Positions 32,986-38,981 of a DNA stretch of 38,981 bases are shown in pieces. The position numbers and the translations under genes were made by a program. Origin of the DNA: Sphingomonadales bacterium UBA6171 (GTDB lineage: Bacteria > Pseudomonadota > Alphaproteobacteria > Sphingomonadales > Sphingomonadaceae); assembly GCA_002422985.1 (NCBI GenBank), contig DITZ01000037.1, forward strand, positions 1 through 38,981. The letters run 5' to 3'. The number at the start of each line of letters is the position of its first letter. Position 1 is the stretch's first letter. Below the pieces are notes generated by a model. It saw only the letters and a list, made by a program, of their open reading frames with translations, did no database searches and had not been told where the DNA came from.

Positions 32986-33018
32986 CGCACCTCCTTGGCC
33001 GCCTATTGGCCGCACTCC

Positions 33019-33045
33019 CTGTCACCAAGCTGACAGACTGACAGG
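33019..33045. promoter_or_regulatory. Operator-like repeats between response regulator and RND operon
   Basis: The gap contains CTGTCA-ccaagc-TGACAG (33019-33036), a perfect 6-bp inverted repeat with a 6-base spacer, and a second copy of CTGACAG at 33038-33044 one base beyond the first. Direct and inverted half-sites of this kind suit an OmpR-type dimer. The position would allow control of both divergent operons. Confidence 0.55.
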
Positions 33046-33062
33046 TTGGTGCAAGATTCATC

Positions 33063-34118
33063 ATGCATCTGCGGCCCATGATCCACCGAACCCTCCTCAT
33101 TTGCGCAGGCCTCCTGTCACCGGCGCTCGCCGGCTGCGGGGCCGAGCCGGTCGCAGCCCCGGCAGCGCCGGTCAAGGCGGTCGAACCGCAGACCGCGGTG
33201 GCGACACTGGCAACCAACGCGCCCCTTGGCACCGTTCCCGCCACCGTCAGCCTGCCGCCCGCCGCGCGGGTGGCAGTGACGGCACCCTTTTCCGGCGCGG
33301 TTCGGCAGATCCATGTTCTGGAAGGCCAGGAGGTGACGGCAGGCCAGTTGCTGGCCACAGTGATCAGCCGGGATGCCCTCACCCTCGCATCCGACCGGGC
33401 CAGGGCAGACGCGCGGCTGGAACTGGCACAGGCAAACGCCGCCCGAATCGGCCAGTTGGCAGCCGAGGGCGTGGTGGCTGGTGCACGGGCAGACGAAGCG
33501 CGGGCAGCGCTGCGCGAAGCCAGGGTGGATAGGGCCGAAGCCGCCCGCATCCTGGCCCGCGGCGGCGCGTCGGGCGATGGCATCGTGCGGCTTGTGGCCC
33601 CCATCAGCGGCCGCGTCTCCCGCGTCTCGGTCGAAACCGGCGGTCCGCTCGATGGCATGACCGCCCCCTTCGTGATCGACGGCAGCAATCGCTACGCTCT
33701 CGATCTCCAACTGCCGCAGCGACTTGCGGGCAAAGTCAGGCCCGGCATGGCCGTGCTGCTCCCGGGCGGCGCACGCGGCGAAATCCTCTCGGTGGCGCCG
33801 GGCCTTGATCCGGCCACCCGCTCGGTCAACGCCATCGCCCGCATCGGGGCCGCCCCCGGCCTGCTGGCGGGCAGCTCGCTTTCGGTCACGATTCTCGGCG
33901 ACGCACAGGCATCCTCGGTTTCCGTGCCGGCCGCCGCCGTCACCCGGCTGGAAGGGCGCGACATCGTCTTCGTGCGCGGCAAGGCGGGCTTCCAGCCGGT
34001 CGCAGTCGTGGTTGGAGCCAGTGCAGACGGCCAGACGACGATCGCCGAAGGGCTGGCGGCCGGCGCAACCGTGGCAATATCGAACCTGCCAGAGCTCAAG
34101 TCCCGGGCGGCCCGCTGA
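33063..34118 (+). CDS. RND efflux periplasmic adaptor lipoprotein (CusB/CzcB-type)
   Basis: The 351-residue protein has a lipoprotein-type signal, RTLLICAGLLSPALAGCGAEP (lipobox LAGC). The barrel/lipoyl start VTAPFSGAVRQIHVLEGQEVTAGQLLATV, a helical hairpin (about 105-175), the returning VRLVAPISGRVSRVSVETGGPLDG and beta-barrel and membrane-proximal domains follow. It joins the inner-membrane pump to the outer channel. ATG 33063 and in-frame ATG 33078 are both possible; the latter gives a tidier signal peptide. It lacks the Met-rich N-terminus of E. coli CusB, so a copper/silver role is not supported by this subunit. The stop lies one base before the pump gene's ATG. Confidence 0.9.
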   Translation: MHLRPMIHRTLLICAGLLSPALAGCGAEPVAAPAAPVKAVEPQTAVATLATNAPLGTVPATVSLPPAARVAVTAPFSGAVRQIHVLEGQEVTAGQLLATVISRDALTLASDRARADARLELAQANAARIGQLAAEGVVAGARADEARAALREARVDRAEAARILARGGASGDGIVRLVAPISGRVSRVSVETGGPLDGMTAPFVIDGSNRYALDLQLPQRLAGKVRPGMAVLLPGGARGEILSVAPGLDPATRSVNAIARIGAAPGLLAGSSLSVTILGDAQASSVSVPAAAVTRLEGRDIVFVRGKAGFQPVAVVVGASADGQTTIAEGLAAGATVAISNLPELKSRAAR

Positions 34119-34119
34119 G

Positions 34120-37100
34120 ATGCTGCGCCATCTGGTCGAATGGTCGCTGACCAACCGCATGGCGGTGCTGGTGCTGTCGCTCCTTGTCGCCGCTATCGGC
34201 ATCTGGTCGGTCGTGACGCTGCCGATCGATGCCTTCCCCGACATCGCGCCGACCCAGGTGAAGCTCATCCTGAAGGCACCGGGCATGACGCCCGAAGAGG
34301 TGGAGGCCAAGGTGATCACGCCGATCGAGCAGCAGTTGCTCGGCATCCCGGATCAGAAGATGCTCCGCTCCGTCGCCAAATATGCGATTGCCGACATCAC
34401 CATCGATTTCGATGATTCCGCCGACATTTATTGGGCGCGCAGTCAGGTGGCAGAGCGATTCGCGGCCGTGCAGGGCGAGCTGCCGATCAGCGTGTCCGGC
34501 GGGCTGGCCCCGATCTCGACACCGCTCTCCGACATGTTCATGTTCACCATCGAAGGCCCGCTGAGCCTCGCGGAAAAACGCCGTCTGCTGGACTGGACCA
34601 TCAGGCCCGCCTTGCGCACGGTGCCCGGCGTCGCGGATGTGAATGCGCTGGGCGGCTTCGTCGAAAGCTTCGAGGTCGTGCCCAACCTGTCCGCCATGGC
34701 CGCCGCGGGCGTCAGCATTTCGGATCTGGCCGCCGCCGTTGTTGCGGGCAACCGGAACGATGGTGCCGGACGGCTGGCCGACGGCGAGTCGGCGCTGATC
34801 GTGCGCGCCGTGGGCGCCGTCCGCACGCTCGACGATCTCGCCGCCATACCCCTGAAGTCTCAGAACGGAAGGGTGGTTCGGGTCGCCGACGTCGCCACCG
34901 TCCGCACCGGCACGCTCACCCGCTATGGTGCCGTCACCCGCACCGAAGCCGGAAAATCCGGCGGCGAGACGGTGCAGGGCCTCGTCATCGGCTTGCGCGG
35001 GGCCAATGCCGCAGATGTCGTCTCCGGCGTGAAGGCGCGGCTTGCCGAACTCGGCCCGACCTTGCCCAGGGGCACCAATATTGTCGTCTTCTACGACCGT
35101 TCAGACCTCATCGGCCGCGCGGTCGGAACGGTGGAAAAGGCGCTGCTCGAAGCCTCCGTGCTGGTGATCCTGCTCCTCCTGCTGTTCCTGGGGGATTGGC
35201 GCGCCGCCCTCATTGTAACCGCGGCGCTGCCGATGGCGGCCCTGATCACCTTCATCCTGATGCGCGGCTTCGGCCTGTCGGCAAATCTGATGAGCCTTGG
35301 CGGGCTGGCAATCGCGATCGGGCTGCTGGTCGATGGCGCCGTGGTGGTGGTGGAGAATATCGTCGAGCGGCTTGCCGACCCGAAGCATCATGGCACCGGC
35401 AAGCTGAACCGCATTCTGGTGGCCACCAGCGAGGTGATCCGGCCGGTCACCTCGGGGATTGTGATCATCATGCTTGTGTTCCTGCCGCTGCTCGCCTTGC
35501 AGGGGCTGGAGGGCAAGCTGTTCGCCCCCGTCGCGCTCACCATCGTGATGGCGCTCGGCGGCTCGCTGTTGCTCGCTTTCACCCTGATCCCCGTGCTGTC
35601 GTCATGGGGGCTGAAGACGGACGGGGGGCATCATGAGCCATGGGCGATGCGCAAATTATCACCCGCCTATTCGCGCCTGCTCGACGGTGCCTTTGCCCGG
35701 CAGCCGCTGGTGGCTGTGGTCGCAGTCGCGTCGCTGATGCTCGCCGGCTTTGCCTACACCCAGGTCGGAAAAATCTTCCTCCCCACGCTGGATGAGGGCA
35801 CCGTCCTCCTTCAGCTTACCAAACACCCTTCCATCGGGCTGTCGCACAGCCTGGCGGGCGACCTCGCCGTCCAGCGCACGCTGCTGGCGAATGTGCCCGA
35901 AGTCGAAGCCGTGATCGCCCGGGTCGGTGCCGACGAGCTGGGGCTCGACCCGATGAGCCTCAACGAGACCGACAGCTTTCTGGTGCTGAAGCCGCGTGCC
36001 GAGTGGCGTGGCGACAAGCCCTGGCTGGTGGACCAGCTGCGCCAGACACTCGGGGCGCATCCGGGGATAGAGCCGAGCTTCACCCAGCCGATCGAGATGC
36101 GGGTGTCGGAAATGCTCACCGGCAGCCGCGGCGACCTCGCCGTCAAGATTTTCGGCCCCGATCTGGCGGAACTCGGCCGGCTTGCAGGCGAAGTGGAAAA
36201 GCGGCTCGCGGCTATCGACGGCGCGACCGAGGTGATCACGGTGGCCAATGACAAGGTCGATTATCTCACCCTCGACATCGACCGGCTGGCCGCCGGTCGG
36301 GCCGGCTTCCCGGTCGACGCGCTTCAGGACAGTCTGCGAGCGCAGGTGGACGGACTGCCTGCCGGCACTGTAACCGAAGGCCTGCGACGCATCCCGGTGG
36401 TGGTTCGCGGGCCGCAGGCGGTGGCGGAAGATGCGGCACTGTTCGCAGACCAGCTTCTCCTCAGTCCCGGCGGCATCCAGACACGGGCAAGCGACCTCGC
36501 CCGCGTCGAACGCGGTGAGGGCCCGGTAAAGCTGGAGCATGAACAAGGCTCGCGCTTTGCCCTGGTCCAGGCTTTCGTGTCGGGGCGCGACATTGTGGGC
36601 TATGTGGAGGAAGCGCAGGCGAAGATCGCGGCTGAAGTGCCGATGCCCCAGGGCTATCGCATCGTCTGGGGCGGTCAGTTCGAAAACCAGCAGCGCGCTT
36701 CGGCTCGTCTCATGCTGGTCATCCCTATCGCACTACTTCTCATCTTCTTCGTCCTGTTCGCGACACTCCATTCGCTACGCGCCTCTGTGATCATCCTGCT
36801 CAATATTCCCTTTGCCATGGTCGGGGGTATCGTCTCGCTCTGGGTCTCTGGCGAGTATCTGTCGGTTCCGGCATCGGTAGGGTTCATCGCCCTGCTTGGC
36901 ATCGCTGTGCTCAACGGCTTGGTGCTGGTTGCCTACTTCCGGCAATTGCGGGCCGAGGGAAGCACGATGGCCGAAGCTGTTCGGCTCGGAGCAGAGCGCC
37001 GCCTGCGCCCTGTGCTGATGACTGCCAGCATTACCGCGTTCGGGCTCGTGCCCCTGCTGTTCGCGAGCGGACCGGGGTCAGAAATCCAGAAGCCCTTGGC

Positions 37101-37209
37101 CATCGTGGTCATCGGCGGCCTGATAACTTCGACCCTGCTGACTCTGGTCCTCCTGCCCATCCTGTTTGAACGCTTTGGCGAAGGCCCAGAGGAGGCGATC
37201 GATGCCTGA
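34120..37209 (+). CDS. Heavy-metal-type RND efflux pump (CusA/CzcA family)
   Basis: The 1029-residue protein has the twelve-helix RND architecture with two large periplasmic loops. The opening MLRHLVEWSLTNRMAVLVLSLLVAAIGIWSV, LPIDAFPDIAPTQVKLILKAPGMTPEEVEAKVITPIEQQLLG, and the final GSEIQKPLAIVVIGGLITSTLLTLVLLPILFERFG are characteristic of the HME-RND branch. The proton-relay helix reads AIAIGLLVDGAVVVVEN, with the conserved aspartate at residue 405, the same number as in E. coli CusA; the extra aspartate of CzcA's DFG motif is absent. It should export metal ions or other cations using the proton gradient, but the ion cannot be told from sequence. The operon order is adaptor-pump-DUF3240-channel. 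Confidence 0.93.
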   Translation: MLRHLVEWSLTNRMAVLVLSLLVAAIGIWSVVTLPIDAFPDIAPTQVKLILKAPGMTPEEVEAKVITPIEQQLLGIPDQKMLRSVAKYAIADITIDFDDSADIYWARSQVAERFAAVQGELPISVSGGLAPISTPLSDMFMFTIEGPLSLAEKRRLLDWTIRPALRTVPGVADVNALGGFVESFEVVPNLSAMAAAGVSISDLAAAVVAGNRNDGAGRLADGESALIVRAVGAVRTLDDLAAIPLKSQNGRVVRVADVATVRTGTLTRYGAVTRTEAGKSGGETVQGLVIGLRGANAADVVSGVKARLAELGPTLPRGTNIVVFYDRSDLIGRAVGTVEKALLEASVLVILLLLLFLGDWRAALIVTAALPMAALITFILMRGFGLSANLMSLGGLAIAIGLLVDGAVVVVENIVERLADPKHHGTGKLNRILVATSEVIRPVTSGIVIIMLVFLPLLALQGLEGKLFAPVALTIVMALGGSLLLAFTLIPVLSSWGLKTDGGHHEPWAMRKLSPAYSRLLDGAFARQPLVAVVAVASLMLAGFAYTQVGKIFLPTLDEGTVLLQLTKHPSIGLSHSLAGDLAVQRTLLANVPEVEAVIARVGADELGLDPMSLNETDSFLVLKPRAEWRGDKPWLVDQLRQTLGAHPGIEPSFTQPIEMRVSEMLTGSRGDLAVKIFGPDLAELGRLAGEVEKRLAAIDGATEVITVANDKVDYLTLDIDRLAAGRAGFPVDALQDSLRAQVDGLPAGTVTEGLRRIPVVVRGPQAVAEDAALFADQLLLSPGGIQTRASDLARVERGEGPVKLEHEQGSRFALVQAFVSGRDIVGYVEEAQAKIAAEVPMPQGYRIVWGGQFENQQRASARLMLVIPIALLLIFFVLFATLHSLRASVIILLNIPFAMVGGIVSLWVSGEYLSVPASVGFIALLGIAVLNGLVLVAYFRQLRAEGSTMAEAVRLGAERRLRPVLMTASITAFGLVPLLFASGPGSEIQKPLAIVVIGGLITSTLLTLVLLPILFERFGEGPEEAIDA

Positions 37210-37501
37210 CATCCTGCTTACTTTACACTGCTCTGCCACCGACACCGATGCGATCGTTGACGCGATCCGCGGGGTATCCCGCGCGCCGCTCCATGTTCGC
37301 GCCGAAACTGTACACGGTCGAGATTTCGCTGATGCGAAGACCGCGGAGCAGGTGACCGCCACGCTCAAACGCTCAGCGGTCGAATGCGTCGAAGAGGAAG
37401 AGATGATTGAGGCAATCATCGAAGCGGCCAAGTCCGCCAAGCGGCGATCCCCTGTCCGTTGGCAACAAACTCCCATTCTTGCGCGGGGTCGTTTCGAATG
37501 A
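37202..37501 (+). CDS. DUF3240 family protein
   Basis: The 99-residue protein begins MPDILLTLHCSATDTDAIVDAIRG and ends PVRWQQTPILARGRFE. The hydrophobic opening, the HGRDFADAKTAEQVTATLKR centre and the SPV..ARGR ending match DUF3240, a small ferredoxin-like alpha/beta family typically encoded beside CusA/CzcA pumps. It has no signal peptide, so it is probably cytoplasmic; a regulatory or PII-like sensing role has been suggested for such folds but is not established. It overlaps the pump gene by eight bases and the TolC gene by four. Confidence 0.85.
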   Translation: MPDILLTLHCSATDTDAIVDAIRGVSRAPLHVRAETVHGRDFADAKTAEQVTATLKRSAVECVEEEEMIEAIIEAAKSAKRRSPVRWQQTPILARGRFE

Positions 37502-38739
37502 AGGCGCTCCAGTTCGCGATTGGTCTGCTCGCTTGCTTGCCGCCCACTACCGCCTGGGCGCAGCGCATAGACTTGCCCCCGGAAGATCAAATCGTCGCCA
37601 TCCTCGACAACCATCCAACCGTCGCGGCAGCAGCCTCGCGCGTCGATGCGGCCAAGGCCCAGAACGACATGCTCAGGCGCGGTCCGCACGAAGTGACCAT
37701 ATCCGGGAGTTACATCCGACGGACTGTCGATCGCGAGGGCGGTTACGACGAATTCGACACGACGATCGGCCGAGCGTTCCGCCTTCCGGGCAAGGCAAAC
37801 CTGGATCGGAAAGCTGGCGCGCTGGGAATTGAAGTCGCCGAGAATCGAGCGGAAGATGTACGCCATCAGGGGGCGCTGATATTGTCCAACCTCTGGTATG
37901 ACTGGCTGACTGCGGCGCAATTGTACCGCAACGACGTTGAAACCGTCCAGCTGCTTGAAACTGCCGCGAATGCTGTGCGCCGTCGGCGAACCCTCCGTGA
38001 TGCAGGCGATCTCGACGTCGATCAGGCTCGGGCAGCTCTGGCACAAGCACGGGCACAGTCCGCAGTGTCCTTGGCTGGCCGTGAACAAGCGCGTGCCATT
38101 TTGGCCGCGACATTCCCGGACCTGGCCCTGCCCATGGAAGCGCCAGTTCTGGCGGAGCCCGAACTGCCTGCCCTGCCGCTGGAGCGCATGCGCGATCTGG
38201 TCATCGAGCGAAGCCATGAAATTCGAGCAGCTGACCGCGAGGCCCAGCGCTTAGGAGTAGTCTCACAAAGAGTGAGAGCCGACCGTATCGCAGATCCGAC
38301 ATTCGGTGTGCGCCTGTTTAGCGAACGGGGTGGCATGGAGCGGGGCGCAGGCCTGGTAGCATCTCTGCCCCTCGGCGGGGGATATCGGAGGGCCGCAGCC
38401 AGTCAGGCAAGTGCGGAAGCGAGCGCCGCTCGCTTCGATCTTGCGAATATCCAACGTGCGGTCGAAGCGACTGCCAACGCGGACCTCTCCAACGCGCGCA
38501 CGCGATTGCGTGTCTGGAATGACACATTGGACGCCGTCACAAGCTCGGCGTCGGCAGCTGATCGAACCGCCCGTGGGCAAGCCCTGGGGGCGATTGATCT
38601 CTCCGACATGCTCTATGCCCAAAAGCAGGCGCACGATGCACGCCGGACCGAAATCGAAGCGCGCGGAACCGCGGTGCGTGCGCTCATGAAACTTCAAATC
38701 GACTCTCACAGCATTTGGGTGACGCCCGGTGACAACTAA
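37498..38739 (+). CDS. TolC-family outer membrane efflux channel (CusC/CzcC-type)
   Basis: The 413-residue protein has a signal peptide MKALQFAIGLLACLPPTTAWA and no lipobox. The two TolC-like repeats are visible: VAAAASRVDAAKAQNDMLRRGPHEVTISGSYIRR... with long helices (ALILSNLWYDWLTAAQLYRNDVETVQLLETAANAV), and HEIRAADREAQRLGVVSQRVRADRIADPTFGVRLFSERGG in the second half. It should complete the tripartite pump with the adaptor and RND protein. ATG 37498 overlaps the DUF3240 stop. Its stop overlaps the next gene's GTG start region. Confidence 0.9.
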   Translation: MKALQFAIGLLACLPPTTAWAQRIDLPPEDQIVAILDNHPTVAAAASRVDAAKAQNDMLRRGPHEVTISGSYIRRTVDREGGYDEFDTTIGRAFRLPGKANLDRKAGALGIEVAENRAEDVRHQGALILSNLWYDWLTAAQLYRNDVETVQLLETAANAVRRRRTLRDAGDLDVDQARAALAQARAQSAVSLAGREQARAILAATFPDLALPMEAPVLAEPELPALPLERMRDLVIERSHEIRAADREAQRLGVVSQRVRADRIADPTFGVRLFSERGGMERGAGLVASLPLGGGYRRAAASQASAEASAARFDLANIQRAVEATANADLSNARTRLRVWNDTLDAVTSSASAADRTARGQALGAIDLSDMLYAQKQAHDARRTEIEARGTAVRALMKLQIDSHSIWVTPGDN

Positions 38740-38981
38740 TCATCTCAAAACCGTCATATTTGGTAAGGTTCAAGGAATAGCCTTGGCGAGCGTTCTGGCC
38801 TGCTCATTGACCGGATGCGTCAGCGGGCCGGAATTGCGTCTGCCGATCACTGCGCGATCTGACGACCGCCTGCAGATAGTCTGGCTGCACACCTATCCCC
38901 ACAAGGCCGGAATTCTCTTGATGGGGCATGTCCGTAGAACTGGTGCGGCGGTCGGCCCCGTGTGGGGCCACTTGCACGTTG
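38729..38981 (+). CDS. Putative lipoprotein in the RND operon (3' end outside window)
   Basis: The frame begins at GTG 38729, inside the end of the TolC gene, and stays open to the window edge (84 codons). It encodes MTTNHLKTVIFGKVQGIALASVLACSLTGCVSGPELRLP, a lipoprotein signal with lipobox LTGC. The mature part visible (DDRLQIVWLHTYPHKAGILLMGHVRR) is not a family I recognise with confidence. The overlap with the channel gene implies it belongs to the efflux operon. Confidence 0.65.
   Translation, partial: MTTNHLKTVIFGKVQGIALASVLACSLTGCVSGPELRLPITARSDDRLQIVWLHTYPHKAGILLMGHVRRTGAAVGPVWGHLHV

Overview
The window most likely comes from an alphaproteobacterium, probably a sphingomonad (Sphingomonadales). 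This rests on high GC content, a cobA-DUF2849-cysI sulfur-assimilation cluster, a Rhodobacter-type gene transfer agent (GTA) cluster with sphingomonad-style gene content, and an OmpA protein with a long polyproline linker. No 16S or other phylogenetic marker is present, so the assignment is inference.

Layout. (1) 1-1848, minus strand: siroheme and sulfite-reduction genes (cobA, a DUF2849 gene, and cysI cut by the window edge). (2) 1973-4483: a bifunctional class A penicillin-binding protein. (3) 4501-5726: a divergent regulatory pair, an XRE-type repressor (minus) and a DUF6456 protein (plus). (4) 5789-22280: a compact, co-directional GTA-type structural cluster in head-to-tail order: large terminase, portal, prohead protease, capsid, a large predicted beta-helix protein with two small accessory genes, head-tail connector and adaptor, tail terminator, major tail protein, two tail-assembly chaperone genes, a short tape measure, a TIM-barrel-like/DUF2460 fusion, DUF2163 hub, NlpC/P60 peptidase, a shortened gp15-like hub protein, and a DUF2793 protein. 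There is no integrase, replication or lysis gene. (5) 22415-23554: an OmpA-family envelope protein followed by strong terminator hairpins. (6) 23900-25513: a PYROXD2/phytoene-desaturase-like flavoprotein. (7) 25685-30713, minus strand: a MarR-controlled aaeXAB-like efflux operon (marR, FUSC permease, DUF1656, HlyD adaptor, NodT outer-membrane factor). (8) 30938-32985, minus strand: a two-component system, divergent from (9) 33063-38981: a heavy-metal-type RND efflux operon (adaptor, CusA/CzcA-type pump, DUF3240, TolC-type channel, start of a lipoprotein).

The most interesting part is the GTA region. It departs from the Rhodobacter capsulatus GTA in several visible ways. A beta-helix gene module is inserted between capsid and connector, directly behind an intrinsic terminator. 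A TIM-barrel-like domain is fused to the distal-tail protein, while the gp15-like protein appears to lack the TIM domain. A repressor/DUF6456 pair with operator-like inverted repeats sits at the head of the cluster. Together these suggest a domesticated, host-regulated phage-like particle with its own surface-binding equipment and possibly an antitermination-dependent expression programme. Function and novelty are inferred and untested.
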